From Cephalotus follicularis (lineage: Eukaryota; Streptophyta; Magnoliopsida; Oxalidales; Cephalotaceae), in NCBI GenBank assembly GCA_001972305.1, contig BDDD01005883.1, positions 9,906 through 73,905 on the forward strand: a stretch of 64,000 nucleotides of DNA, written 5' to 3'. A model generated the notes under the pieces. The model did no database searches. It had not been told where the DNA came from and saw nothing but the letters and a program-made list of their open reading frames with translations. Position numbers and translations under genes: made by a program. Positions 20,893-31,345 of the stretch are shown in pieces (the first letter of the stretch is position 1; each line of letters begins with the position of its first letter).

Positions 20893-22620
20893 CTACTGTT
20901 GTTGTTGCTCCTCTTGCTGTCGTGGAGCCTCTTCTCTTCTCTGCTCTCTTCTTCCTTGAGGAGCATCTCTGTCCACATACTTGCGCAGGTGTCCCTTTCT
21001 AATCAAGTCCTCAATCTGGTTTTTCAGTTGCTTGCACTCCTCTGTATCGTGCCCGTGGTCACGATGATACCGGCAGTACCTCTCCACATTCCTGTTCTCT
21101 GCCGGGGTCCTCAGCTTCTCAGGCCACTGGAAAGGGACTTTATCTTTCTCCACAGCAAGTATTCTGGTACGTGTGTCCAGGAGGGGGGCAAAGGTGTTGT
21201 AAGATGGGATGGGGGCCCTTCCCCTGGACGATCCCTCTCGTCTGGAAAGCTTATGTCTGAGGTCTTCCTTGGACAAGTCTGACCTGTCTTTCCTCTTCTC
21301 TCTTCTCTCAGGAGCATTTCGTGAATGCTCCCTTCTCTCCTCTTGATGGCCAGTCCAGGGTGTCTTTTGCTTCCTGGCCACCATCTCTTCCTCGACATTA
21401 ACATACCTCTCCGCCCTTTTAAGCAATTCCGCCATGTCCTTGGTCGGTTTCTTCAGCAGAGAAAAGGTGAAAGATGAATTGCTCCTCAGCCCATTGTTCA
21501 AGGCTGCCAGAGCAAAGGACGGCTCCAGGTCTTTCACTGTGAGTGACTCCTTATTGAACCTGGTGAGGTAGTCCCTTAGTGACTCATCTTTTCCCTGCAC
21601 CACGTTGATAAGGTGCGTAGAGTTTCTCCTCTGCGTGGTGCTGTTGAGGAACTTTGTCACGAACAGTTTCGTAAACTGATCGAAGCTCTTCACTGAATTC
21701 TTCGCCAAGGTAAAGTACCATGACTGGGCAGCTCCCATCAAGGTCATTGAGAATCCTCGGCAGAGCATGGCGTCTGAGGCTTGATACATCCACATAGCCT
21801 GAATGTATGAGCGCACATGCTGGATGGGGTCCGTGGACCCATCATATTTATCAAGGCTTGGGTTTCGAAACCCACTGGGGACTGGCTCCGCCATGATCTC
21901 GGCCGTGAAGGGGTGTGCGTTAATATTTTGCACCTCGGATAGGTGCCCCCTGTTCTGTTCCACTCCTCGGAACCTCCTTTCCAATTTTGCAAGCCTTCTG
22001 TTCACTGCTTGCTCCACATCCTCTATGTTCCTAACTCTACTAGAAACATGTGACCCTCCAGCCAATGAGGCTGGGGGATTGACCCTGTTCCCTCGGGTCG
22101 TGCCAGCTCTGCGCGGAGCGTTGGAGAGCACTTGTGCCTCCTCTGCCCCCCTGGACTCCTGCCGAGGATCCACCTCCATGGCCTGGTGCTGAGGATGCAC
22201 TCTCCTGGGGTCGTTGGGGTGATCCCTAGCGGTTGAGGACTCAGCTCTCTGAGATACATTGATCTCGGATCTCCTTCCCAGGGGATTGTTGTCCTCTGAC
22301 CGCCTAAGGGGAAGTTCGTCTCCCCTCGATCGGTTTCGCCTGGCACCTCGTGGGTGCCTTGTCTCCACCTCTGGCCTGTGGGGGCCAGATACTCCTCGGA
22401 CCACTAGCTGAGTGGGCCCGGCTTGCTTCTGTTGGTTGGCTAGAGTTGTAACCAGCCGATCAGTAACACGCTCCAATCCCTGGAGGAATTGGTTAAGTTG
22501 CTCCCCTGTAACAGGAGCTTGTTGTTGGGCTGCTTCTTGAACGGCTTCTGGCGGAGGAGCTAAGACCTCCTGTTGCTGGTTACCAGTGGCTCCAACCAGA
22601 TTGTTCTTCCTCGGAGGCAT
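20893..22620 (-). CDS. Tat1 Gag, 575 aa
   Basis: A full-length open frame whose ATG lies 23 bp inside the PBS. The N-terminal ~230 residues are Q/R/E-rich and unstructured. The capsid-like domain (about residues 235-385) has PFTAEIMAEPVPSGFRNP, YDGSTDPIQHV, GAAQSWYFTL and DYLTRFNKESL. The C-terminus has the zinc-knuckle-like CRYHRDHGHDTEECKQLK. Gag would assemble particles and bind the element RNA in the cytoplasm. The next frame (protease, 20799) is separated by a stop at 20893. The frame has no internal stop, in contrast to neighbouring older elements. Confidence 0.9.
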   Translation of the reverse strand: MPPRKNNLVGATGNQQQEVLAPPPEAVQEAAQQQAPVTGEQLNQFLQGLERVTDRLVTTLANQQKQAGPTQLVVRGVSGPHRPEVETRHPRGARRNRSRGDELPLRRSEDNNPLGRRSEINVSQRAESSTARDHPNDPRRVHPQHQAMEVDPRQESRGAEEAQVLSNAPRRAGTTRGNRVNPPASLAGGSHVSSRVRNIEDVEQAVNRRLAKLERRFRGVEQNRGHLSEVQNINAHPFTAEIMAEPVPSGFRNPSLDKYDGSTDPIQHVRSYIQAMWMYQASDAMLCRGFSMTLMGAAQSWYFTLAKNSVKSFDQFTKLFVTKFLNSTTQRRNSTHLINVVQGKDESLRDYLTRFNKESLTVKDLEPSFALAALNNGLRSNSSFTFSLLKKPTKDMAELLKRAERYVNVEEEMVARKQKTPWTGHQEERREHSRNAPERREKRKDRSDLSKEDLRHKLSRREGSSRGRAPIPSYNTFAPLLDTRTRILAVEKDKVPFQWPEKLRTPAENRNVERYCRYHRDHGHDTEECKQLKNQIEDLIRKGHLRKYVDRDAPQGRREQRREEAPRQQEEQQQQ

Positions 22621-22642
22621 GATTGTTATTGACTTTTTGTTG

Positions 22643-22663
22643 CGTTTCCCACAGACGGTGCCA
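22643..22663 (-). other. Tat1 primer-binding site
   Basis: Two bases inside the right LTR the minus strand reads TGGCACCGTCTGTGGGAAAC. It has the TGG...G start of a tRNA 3'-end complement and the right position. I do not assign the tRNA from memory with certainty. Confidence 0.75.
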
Positions 22664-22665
22664 AC

Positions 22666-23627
22666 TGTTGATACAGAAATCCTTCTCTCAACAGTATCCT
22701 ACATGGAGGATTTTTATTTGTTAAGAGAAACGCTTGTCACAGATGCCTTGAGGAAGATCTTGATCTCGGACACGTGCACAAAGTAACAAAAATGGTGGAA
22801 AGTCCAGGAGGTTGATCTCCCGGGGACACTCCGACGCTCAAGTTAGACAAGGTGCAGATGAAATAAGGTTCTCTTGAATGTAAAAATTGCTGACCTTTGT
22901 TCAGTCTGTTGAACTTGTATTTATAGTGTTGTCTGTAACTGATTGAGCGTGAGGATAGGATGTAATCGCTATCCCCTAAGAAAATTCAGAGGATCTCGGG
23001 ATTTCCCTTATCTCCACCTGAATTATCTCTTCTTTCCTTTATCTTCTCCTAAATTATATCCTTTCCTTTATCTTCTACTAAATTATCTCCTTTCCTTTAT
23101 GATAGTCATCCTTATCTTATCTTCTATACTTGGAAGGTAAAGATCCCTGGAATTTAGGCTAACTCCATGGACTCATTCCGTAAATGAGGAGGAGACCTTC
23201 TGTCAGTGATCTGCCGAGGAGAGGAGTTGCAATGAGGCTAATGAAACAGTCAATCCCTGGCTTCAAAGTCTTCCAAGTCCATAGACTTGCACTTGAGGAG
23301 AGTGGTCTCCTGTCATGTAGCTGTGGAGGTCCTTGGCAGTGTTGTCATAGTAAGTGTCCTCGGACCTGACACCGAAGAGGATGGACTTTGCATGGCAGTT
23401 ACTGAACTGGTCCTCGGCACTTATGCCGAGGAGATTGATCTTCGTACCGAAATCACTGGGTGGGTCCTCGGCACTTATGCCGAGGAGGAATTCCCCTTAT
23501 TGTTATTTTCTTTGCTAATAAACTTCCTTTGCTTCTGTTTCACCAATCGTTGAGTCACTTGGACACCTGGTCGTGCTTGGATGAGGACACGTGTCTTTTT
23601 TTATTTAACTTAATTTTTCCCATATCA
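22666..23627 (-). repeat. Tat1 right (5') LTR, 962 bp
   Basis: It runs from TGTTGATACAGAAATCC to TTTTTCCCATATCA, followed by target duplication ctaac at 23628-23632. Compared with the left LTR I count about 18 substitutions and a short indel near 23497. As the 5' LTR it would hold the element promoter, reading leftward. Confidence 0.95.
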
Positions 23628-24059
23628 CTAACGAACACCGAACACAAACTAAAGCAAAAAATTAAAACTAATTAAACTAAGTTAGAATTTGTTAAAGATT
23701 ATGCAATGAAGTTAGAATTTTGTTAAAGGTTATGATGCATCCTAATTAAACTAAGTTGGAATTGTTAGAAAAACACAAAAACAGAAAAATAAAAATAAAA
23801 ATAAATAAACCGAAAAATAAAAATAAAATAGTCATACATTAACGTAGAAACGGACAAAAACAAAATACAAACGGAACACACACACAGGGAATTAATAACT
23901 AATGCAAAACACACACTAAAGCAGAAATAAACTAATTATATTAACTAACACGAATTAAAGCAGAAAACACAAAGTAAAGCAAACCAGTTTTTTTTTTGAA
24001 TTCAATCTAAACTAAATACTACGAATCAGTTAAATAAATTTAAAATAATTTAAAACGTT
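23628..24059 (-). other. Ath1 leader, part next to the PBS
   Basis: Very A-rich sequence (on the plus strand AAATAAAAATAAAAATAAA and AAACACAAAG-type words) with no coding potential. It is the untranslated leader of Ath1 between PBS and gag, continued from 13233 on the other side of Tat1. The word ACTAAAGCA/CTAAAGCAG recurs several times. Confidence 0.7.
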
Positions 24060-24077
24060 TCGCCGGCAACGGCGCCA
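24060..24077 (-). other. Ath1 primer-binding site (tRNA-Asp)
   Basis: On the minus strand TGGCGCCGTTGCCGGCGA matches the 3'-end complement of plant tRNA-Asp (TGGCGCCGTTGCCGGGGA) with one mismatch. It lies 7 bp from the LTR start at 24085. Confidence 0.85.
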
Positions 24078-24084
24078 AAAAACT

Positions 24085-24919
24085 TATTCACTTAAAAGGA
24101 ATGATGTTTTAAAATTTATAGCCGCAAGTGCACGGATCATACAGTAACAGGTCGAACGCAGGGAAACGTTAAAATAGTTGTAATCTATTCAACCTAGGTG
24201 AAGTATGCTAAAACGAAGATTTAATTATCAAAAACTACTCTTAATTATGAAAAATAAATTAAATAATCAAAACAAGAAATGAAAGCGTTGATGATCAAGA
24301 ATACTAAATTTAAAAAACAAAGAAATAAAGTATGTAATTTTAAAACTAATCAAAACAATGAAGAAAAGTGAAGAAAATATATAATTAAAAAGCGGTTTTT
24401 AGGGTATAGAAACTCACCGTAGATTGCATTGAACAATTTCATTTAATTGAACGATCGTACCTTGATAACCAGCGGCATCTAGGTCTATACGGAGTGTGAC
24501 AGTGTGACAAGACGTATGAGTAGTCATGCTAGGTCGATACGAAGTACGGCAACGGCGGCAAGACGTATGAGTAGACATGCTAGGTCTATACGAAGTGTGT
24601 TCGTTGTGACAAACCGTATGAGTAGACTCCATTGATTGAATTAAACACCATCTATTCAGCAACTTTCATATTCACCGACAAAGTGTTTGTGGATTTAAAT
24701 CAGACAGACAAAGTGTGTGTGAACGCAGAAAATTGAAGAACAAATAAAATATTCAAGGATTTTTATTGATGGAAATGAAACAATAACAATTTAGGCTTTG
24801 TTCTAACCCAAAAACCTTAAGAAATTAGCTACAAAACATTAAGAAAACTAAACTACAAACTGACAGAGAAAAGAAGAGAGACGCGCTACTGTGTTTTCTG
24901 CCGCTTCCTCTGTCTACTA
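24085..24919 (-). repeat. Ath1 right (5') LTR, first part
   Basis: Homologous to 5811-6645 of the left LTR, including the 51-bp repeats (about 24478-24630). It starts TATTCACTTAAAAGG, with the terminal TG mutated to TA. At 24919 homology stops abruptly after CTGTCTACTA and the sequence jumps to the interior of Ath2. About 500 bp of LTR (equivalent to 6646-7150) are missing. Confidence 0.8.
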
Positions 24920-27869
24920 AATTCCACCAGTAAAAACTGTCAAGAATGCAATCTACCAAATTACTAGTCTCCCAATCCCAAAGAACATTCACAATTTCAA
25001 ATGAGGTGGAACAATGACCCATGAATGAATTACAAGGAAATTCTTTTAATTCAAATTTCAGAGACTTTTCTATGAATGGTTTATGCCAAGATGTGGGCAA
25101 TGAACCCTCTGATTCTAATGGTTGTGGACCTAACACCTCAAAGAAATCTCCTATTTCAATCTCCTCAAATTCCCTCATACACTCACTGATGATTTCATCG
25201 AATTCGCGTTCCCCATCTGAGATTGATTCAATAACCCCATTATCTAACCACTTCAAAAATTTCTGTTGAATTTCTTCCTCATCCTCTATTTCTTTCAAGC
25301 ATTCACAGAAGTTGTTATCAAACTCTATGTCAAAGGACGTTTGATCAGTCGTGGCAATTTTATGAGTGTAATGGGATAGATCATCCCATTCGCTATCTGA
25401 TGCTGGCTCATTAAGCTTCTTTTCTAGCCATGCTAACTCTGCTTCATTTTCCAACCACTGTGTGTCAATCCAATCAGGAATCGAGTGTATCAAAGGAGAA
25501 TCTAATAGGGCATTAATCTCAATAGTGTCTGAATCTACCTCACAATCATCGTCAATGAAACTCCAAGGATATGTCCTATCTATACCATCTATGGCAAAAC
25601 AAGCCTCCTCACCTTGAGGTCCTAGGGGTGCATTGAAGATGTTTATTCTCAATTTCTTATTACCAAAGGATATGTCCATAGCACCCGATCGACAATTTAT
25701 GCAAGCATTTGCTGTGGCCAAGAAAGGACGACCTAAGATAATCGAATGTGGTTTCCCAATCACAGGTGTTTCCATATCAAGCACAAGAAAATCCACTGGA
25801 AAATAAAGCTCATCTACTTTCACCAAAACGTCCTCAATAAATCCCTTCGGAATTTTCAAAGATCTATCAGCAAGTTGAAGGGTCACTTCTGTGGGTTTTA
25901 ATTTTCCAACCCCAAAATGGTCAACAACTGAGCTAGGGAGGATGTTAACGCTAGCCCCTAAATCCAAAAGTGCTCTATCTATGAGTAAATTTCCAATTTT
26001 ACATGATATCAGAGGAGCTCCAGTATCTTTTAGTTTTGGTGGCAACTTGTTAGAAAGCATTGCGCTCACTTGCTCTGTGAGATGGACCGTTTTTGGAATG
26101 TGCGTTTTCAGCTTACGCTTTGTGGTGCATAAGTCCTTTAAGAACTTGGCGTATGCTGGCACTTGTCGTATTGCATCTAAGAGAGGAAGGTTGATTTGGA
26201 CTTGTTTGAACAGTTCCATCATCTCGTCCATTCTTCCTAACTTTTTACCAAACGGAGGAACTAAAGACGGAGATCGCAAACACTCGGGAAAAGGTGCTTT
26301 AGGTGTGGCAAAGGTAATGTCTTTTTCCTTCCCCTTTTGTTCACTTTCTTTAGACATGGATGCTTTAGTGACTTTCGTTTCATATTGGCCAACGGTCTCT
26401 TTCTCACCTTTCTCGGAGGACACACTCTCTTCAGGACTCTTTTCATGAATTGGATCAAGATTTGGGACATTTACTTGCAGTTCTCCTATTACTCGACCAC
26501 TTCTCAAGGTAGTAATTGCTTGGGCTTGTTCTACGTAGGAACACTGTCCAATCTGATTTCTCGGATTGCTTACCACTTGACTAGGTAGGTGGCTTTCTTC
26601 TCTCTTTCTCATCATATCAGCTAGTTGTCCTATTTGCGTTTCCAATTTGGAGATGGATTGGGTATGAGAGTGAATAATCTGATCATATTTCTGGCTGTTC
26701 TTGTTGATCCCATATAACGCAAATAGTACCTTATCCAATTTATCTTCATTTGTCGTAGGCATTTGAGGTGGTGAAAAATTCGATTGTTGCACATCCCTAT
26801 AGGCATTCTGATAAGGAAAGGAATTTTCTTGCCTATACGGGGGATTTTGGCTAGTATTGGACTGCTTCCATGAAAAATTGGGGTGATTCCTCCATCCCGG
26901 GTTATACGTGTTGGAATATGGATCATTTCCCGGTTGTTGGAATCCTTGTATTGCTTGTGCTTGTTCTTGAATAAAATCTGGATAATGCACAGCAAGCGGG
27001 CAATTACTCATATAATATGTTGGGCTAGCACATAAGGTGCAAGCCTCGTGTGCAGTGGAATTCTGAGTAGATTGCGTCGGAAGCCTCCCTATGGTCAGCA
27101 CTTTATCTAACTTTTGTGATAGGATGTCTACCTTAGCCTTGATGGTCTCAAATTGGCTCACCTCATAAATACCTCCCTTCTTTTCAGTACCCATTACGGA
27201 GGACTCTACTCTGGATGATAAATGATGCAAAGAGTTCTCGCTGAGGGACTCAAATAATTGCCAAGCCTCGTCCTCATTTTTATGCATGAATGTACCTCCA
27301 CAAGAAGCATCCACCATCTGTCTATTTTGTGCGGTCAGTCCATCATAGAAGCATTGGACTAACTGCCATCTAGGAACGACATGATGGGGACATTTTCGGA
27401 TGAGATGCTTTAATCTTTCCCATGAGTCATGGAACTGCTCACCATTTTGTTGCGAAAAGCTAGTGAGAGCTCGTCTTATCTGGTTAGTTCGGCCTATGGG
27501 AAAATATTTCTTGAGGAACTCTTGTTGTAATTGTGCCCACCTGGTGATGATTACGGAGTCTAAGGAATGTAACCATTGTTTAGCTCTATCTTTCAATGAG
27601 AATGGAAATAAGATCAACTTAAGGGCATCCTCCGACAAATTCTGAATTTTAAACGTGGAACATATCTCAATGAATTCATCTAAATGCTTGTACGGTTCTT
27701 CATTGGCAAGTCCATAAAATGATGGTAACATCTGAATAATACTGGACTTAATCTCATATTGAGCAGCTTGGACAGCAGGCACCCTAATACATGAAGCAGT
27801 GGTATATGCACGTGGGGTAAAATGTTCACTTAAGGGCCGTCTTGGTTGCAAATCATGATTTTCACCCAT
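24825..27869 (-). CDS. Ath2 Gag-protease polyprotein with acidic tail, 1014 codons
   Basis: An uninterrupted minus-strand frame. Capsid domain at about residues 35-200 (IIQMLPSFYGLANEEPYKHL, AKQWLHSL, FLKKYFP, FYDGLTAQNRQMVD). A zinc-knuckle-like C-x2-C...C lacking the His lies at 277-290. PYSNTYNPGWRNHPNFSW is at about 317-334. Protease at about 615-745 has LDLGASVNILPSS and ILGRPFLATANAC. The acidic module at 800-910 contains SEWDDLSHYTHKIA and FDIEFDNNFCECL, and the first FYWW is at 979-982. Codons after FYWW (24919-24825) are chimeric: they read through antisense LTR of Ath1. No RT or integrase follows. The intact frame over ~980 codons suggests it was functional until recently and used as a trans-mobilised gag-pro element. 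Confidence 0.8.
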   Translation of the reverse strand: MGENHDLQPRRPLSEHFTPRAYTTASCIRVPAVQAAQYEIKSSIIQMLPSFYGLANEEPYKHLDEFIEICSTFKIQNLSEDALKLILFPFSLKDRAKQWLHSLDSVIITRWAQLQQEFLKKYFPIGRTNQIRRALTSFSQQNGEQFHDSWERLKHLIRKCPHHVVPRWQLVQCFYDGLTAQNRQMVDASCGGTFMHKNEDEAWQLFESLSENSLHHLSSRVESSVMGTEKKGGIYEVSQFETIKAKVDILSQKLDKVLTIGRLPTQSTQNSTAHEACTLCASPTYYMSNCPLAVHYPDFIQEQAQAIQGFQQPGNDPYSNTYNPGWRNHPNFSWKQSNTSQNPPYRQENSFPYQNAYRDVQQSNFSPPQMPTTNEDKLDKVLFALYGINKNSQKYDQIIHSHTQSISKLETQIGQLADMMRKREESHLPSQVVSNPRNQIGQCSYVEQAQAITTLRSGRVIGELQVNVPNLDPIHEKSPEESVSSEKGEKETVGQYETKVTKASMSKESEQKGKEKDITFATPKAPFPECLRSPSLVPPFGKKLGRMDEMMELFKQVQINLPLLDAIRQVPAYAKFLKDLCTTKRKLKTHIPKTVHLTEQVSAMLSNKLPPKLKDTGAPLISCKIGNLLIDRALLDLGASVNILPSSVVDHFGVGKLKPTEVTLQLADRSLKIPKGFIEDVLVKVDELYFPVDFLVLDMETPVIGKPHSIILGRPFLATANACINCRSGAMDISFGNKKLRINIFNAPLGPQGEEACFAIDGIDRTYPWSFIDDDCEVDSDTIEINALLDSPLIHSIPDWIDTQWLENEAELAWLEKKLNEPASDSEWDDLSHYTHKIATTDQTSFDIEFDNNFCECLKEIEDEEEIQQKFLKWLDNGVIESISDGEREFDEIISECMREFEEIEIGDFFEVLGPQPLESEGSLPTSWHKPFIEKSLKFELKEFPCNSFMGHCSTSFEIVNVLWDWETSNLVDCILDSFYWWNLVDRGSGRKHSSASLFFSLSVCSLVFLMFCS

Positions 27870-28048
27870 TCTGGTGTTTACTCTAATGGCAGCAAGGGTT
27901 TTTTCAATTTCTAGGTCGCAAGTAAGTATTTCGGAGTCTAATGATCGACAACCTAGCTTGCATCTAACTAAAATGAAAAAAAAGGAAATTTTCTAAGTTT
28001 TTTTTACTCACTAAGCTCCCTAAGCTATTTCTATGACACTCACTTTGC
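27870..28048 (-). other. Ath2 leader between PBS and gag
   Basis: A short untranslated stretch with A-rich and T-rich runs (28006-28013 and around 27975). I see no coding or regulatory motif other than its position between PBS and the Gag ATG. Confidence 0.6.
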
Positions 28049-28066
28049 TCCCCGGCAACGGCGTCA
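28049..28066 (-). other. Ath2 primer-binding site (tRNA-Asp)
   Basis: On the minus strand TGACGCCGTTGCCGGGGA matches the tRNA-Asp 3'-end complement with one mismatch, 6 bp from the LTR start at 28073. Confidence 0.85.
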
Positions 28067-28072
28067 AAATTT

Positions 28073-28422
28073 TGGTGGGTGTCGTTAGGCCGAATCAAAA
28101 TTACCCTAATCTAACAATTTAGCAAATGGAAGTACGGATCGTTCCCACGAAGAGCTGAAAGGAGGAACAAAATGAGTCCAATATTCAATATCTTTTGAGC
28201 CTTAAATTTTGACTTCTCTCGCTTAAGTGGATGTACTTTTGAACCGATCTTTGACTTCAAACCGCTTTAACTAGAAAAGTAGCGTTTTAGCTTCATTTTC
28301 TCTTATTCCGCAATAATAGACATAATACCTGAAAATCAAATAAATATAACCACAGTAGTCTATTCCAAGCATAAAAATATAATAAATATATCATTAAAAA
28401 TAACACATTTTTATTCTAAATA
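28073..28422 (-). repeat. Mosaic Ath2/Ath1 LTR, 350 bp
   Basis: The first ~93 bp (TGGTGGGTGTCGTTAGGCC to GCTGAAAGGAG) match the start of the Ath3 LTR at 29282. From about 28166 the sequence (GAACAAAATGAGTCCAATAT onward) matches the last ~270 bp of the Ath1 LTR, better than Ath3. It ends TTTATTCTAAATA, a decayed form of TTTATGCTAAGCA, followed by the tgttt target duplication. It is the scar of the event that placed Ath2 sequence inside the Ath1 right LTR. Confidence 0.75.
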
Positions 28423-28427
28423 TGTTT

Positions 28428-28676
28428 CATGTTTCGATGCTGCGGAAGTACCATCCTGACCCTTCTCATGTGTTGCAATGGGAGCCTTTGGAGTTGAGGC
28501 GGGATATGAGTTTCGAAGAGATACCTATCCAGATCCTCGACCGACGAATTAAGCAGCTAAGGAGCAAAACCATTCCGTTGGTGAAGGTATTATGGCAATA
28601 TCACAGAGTGGAAGAAGCTACCTGGGAAAGAGAAGATGATATGGATGCTAAGTACCCCCATTTATTTTCATCCTAG
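28428..28676 (+). pseudogene. Tekay1 pol C-terminus (integrase tail)
   Basis: Directly after the tgttt duplication the frame resumes as CAT GTT TCG ATG CTG, continuing the HNAF-HVSMLRKYHPDPSH motif that Ath1 split at 5810. It goes on through ILDRRIKQLRSKTIPLVKV and ends WEREDDMDAKYPHLFSS with a stop at 28676. This tail follows the integrase core in Tekay/Del elements and is chromodomain-like. The segment itself is open. Confidence 0.85.
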
Positions 28677-29281
28677 GAAATCTCGGGACTAGATTTCGGT
28701 AAGCAGGGGAGGATGTAAGAGCCCTAAATATTATAAAGTATTATTATTGGGCTTTAGAATTCTTTTCTTTTCTTTTGGGCTGGGCCTGATTATTATGAAG
28801 TATTTATTTGGGCCATAATGAAATATAAATTATGACTTTGGGCTTGAGTGAGTGTTTTCTTCTCTTTGGGCCGAATTTAAATATGGTCTATGACAATTGG
28901 GTCTTAAAGAGAAATAATGAAGTATGCCCAAAGGGAGGTTGGCCCAAGTCCTTGGAATGGCCTGCACCCGTGAGAATTGTCTCAACAATTCTGGATGCTT
29001 CCATTGAAGGTTATAAAAGGAGAAAGGGACCTGGGAGGTACACTTTTGGCTTTTAGCTTGCACACTTTCTAGAGAAATCGGGAGAATGAGAGAGTGGGAA
29101 GGTCAGGACAAGATGGGTGTTGTCCAAGTGAGCCCCATGTCCCCTACACTCTATTTATATATATACTCATTCCTTGGGAGCAAGGGACTTGTGCAAGGAA
29201 GAAGGAAACTGGACAAGCTAAGAGTGTAGCAGTCCCCAGCTTGAAGGAAATCCAGAATTTACGAGGAAAGTGTGCGATATC

Positions 29282-30893
29282 TGGTGGGTGTCGTTAGGCC
29301 GAATCAAAATTACCCTAATCTAACAATTTAGCAAATGGAAGTAGGGATCGTTCCCACGAAGAGCTGAAAGGAGATGCTATAAAAATAAACCTAGGATGCC
29401 ACTAAACAGAAATAACAAATACTAAATTAATTTAATCTAAGCTAGCAATGCAAATAAATAAATTGAAAAGAGAGAATTGATTTGGATTAAATTAATTTAA
29501 TAAAAAAACTAAACAATTCAAATTAAATATCTAACGTAAACTAACAAAATAAATAAATAAGAAAAATAAAATTAATATGAAACAGCAATCCCGTAGATGT
29601 GAGAATCCCCGCATGTATATATATATTTAAATTCATGGCACAAGTTTCAGTTTAGCGCAGAAATTTACCGAATTAACCTAGGTACAATCTATCCTGTCAA
29701 ACCTTGATACTCTCAAAAAGTTGATTGGTTAAAGACTGTCTTTGATTAACACAGCAAACTAGTGATTTAGCCTAGGTACAACCTATCCTGTCACACCTTG
29801 ATACTCTCAAAAGGTTGATTGGTTAAAGGCTGTCATTGGTTCAATCACACAAAAAAATATTACATGTCATTAACACATATTTTATATATTAAAAATTCTT
29901 CTCATTAATGATGTCACTACATTAACAAGAAAAAGTGTCTCATAAACATGTAATTAAACTTGAAACCAAAACTGAAATATATATATAACATGGGTTCATT
30001 TATATCTAGGGATTAAAATACTTAGCCGGACATGACGATAGAGGCTGCAATAATCTTCAATAAATTCCCCATCTCCATACCCACTGCCTGCGTTTTTTTA
30101 TTCTCTTGGCCGAAGCCACTGCTTCCCCAATTGTGTTGCAGCTCTCCCCCTCAATTATCTGCCTCATGTAATATATATATAGAGCTGCCGCCTAAAAACC
30201 TAATGCTTACATTATAATTTATGTTGCTTCGTGGCGCATGGGCTTGTGACGTTTAATTTATGCATGCATGACTGCTGGCGTGTTGGGCTACATGGGCTGA
30301 TTGAAGACTGCATGCGTGTATGGATGCTTCACTTATGCGCACATGGGCTTATTGCATGCTTCAGGCGTCTGATTGGTTGCTGGGCTGATTTATGCATGGA
30401 GCTTTGTATTGCATTGTTGCATGCATGGGCTATATGGAGGAAGAGTTATGCATGGACTCGTTGGCGTGTGATGCATGGAGATACAAGGCCAAAAGATTAT
30501 AAAATTGGAGAGTGATTTCATGATTAGGTAATCATTGGGCTCCACATGTTTCAACATTTGTTTTCTTGCCATATCTCTTCATCAGAGCTTCAGAATGAAC
30601 CGGCCCAAGAACTAAAAGTGCTCCAAATAATTTTATGAACAAAATGAGCCCAATATTCAATATCTTCCGAGCCTTAAATCTTGACTTCTCTCGTTTAAGT
30701 GGGTGTGCTCTTTAACTGATTTTTGACTTCAAACCACTTTAACTCGAAAAGTAGCGTTTTAGTATCATTTTCTCTTATTCCACAATAATTAAATAATACC
30801 TGAAAATCAAATAAACACCACCACAGTAGTCTATTCCAAGCATAAAAATATAATAAATAAATCATTTTAAATAACACATTTTTATGCTTATCA
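29282..30893 (-). repeat. Ath3 left (3') LTR, 1612 bp
   Basis: TGGTGGGTGTCGTTAGGCC to TTTTATGCTTATCA, followed by the minus-strand polypurine-type segment of Athila (GTATGAGGGTATT). It contains two direct repeats of about 94 bp starting CCTAGGTAC at 29677 and 29771. The last ~300 bp resemble the Ath1 LTR, while the first ~1 kb do not. Confidence 0.8.
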
Positions 30894-31345
30894 AATACCC
30901 TCATACTTACAATTTGCTTGTCCTCAAGCAAACAAAATGGAAAGCTAAGAACACAAAAATATAAACAAAAATATAAAAAGCAAACACAACAAAAACCTAA
31001 CTCACTTTCGTAGGAATCACGATTGCATTTAGCGGATGCAACAAGCCTTTAAACCCCTAGGTGTCCCTAGTAGACGAGTTTTGTCTCGTGAGTGTTTTCC
31101 AAGTGAATAAACACACAAAATTTAGTTCATCAAAAATTTGACAATAGGTTAAATGTATCTCTACTCAAAAATTCATAGAACACCCCCATACTTGAATTTT
31201 ATTATCTCGTTCCAAGTTCTAGAATCAAAACACATCTCAATTAAGGAATATTTAGCAAACAATTTTTTTATTGTTTCACCATATATACCAATCAATGTAT
31301 GCATTCTTAGCAACATAAAATCCTAGTTCGGAGTCAGACAAAGTA
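30894..31345 (-). other. Ath3 internal 3' remnant
   Basis: Homologous to the start of the Ath1 3' region (TACAATTTGCTTGTCCTC, TTTGTCTCGTGAGTGTTTTC). Non-coding. Confidence 0.7.

Larger units (their letters stand above)
13234..23627 (-). mobile_element. Tat1: Ty3/gypsy element of the Tat lineage with an antisense gene
   Basis: A 10.4-kb minus-strand element with two near-identical LTRs (13234-14197 and 22666-23627) and a perfect 5-bp target duplication ctaac (13229-13233 / 23628-23632). From right to left it has PBS 22643-22663, gag 20893-22620, protease-RT up to 20799, RNase H/integrase to 17604, an antisense spliced gene 14601-17264 and polypurine tract 14198-14211. By eye the LTRs differ at roughly 18 positions (about 98% identity, not a computed alignment), so this is among the youngest insertions here. 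Pol looks defective: RT lacks about 11 residues, integrase has a frameshift, and most of RNase H is missing at a single-N join. Confidence 0.9.
5811..28422 (-). mobile_element. Ath1 composite: Athila-like gag-pro element with nested Tat1 and an Ath2 segment
   Basis: A minus-strand element with a left (3') LTR 5811-7421, 3' non-coding region 7422-9853, gag-pro coding region 9854-13150, leader split by Tat1, and tRNA-Asp PBS 24060-24077. The right LTR is a mosaic: 24085-24919, an Ath2 segment 24920-28165, and an LTR tail 28166-28422. The imperfect target duplication cgttt (5806-5810) / tgttt (28423-28427) lies exactly where Tekay1 pol breaks and resumes. No RT, RNase H or integrase is recognisable between protease and the polypurine tract, so the element looks non-autonomous. 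Confidence 0.75.

Noticed and set aside
30231-30572. ORFs of 94 and 60 codons in the Ath3 LTR
   Set aside because: They overlap on opposite strands within an LTR; one of them recurs at 31445-31627 only because the LTR is duplicated.
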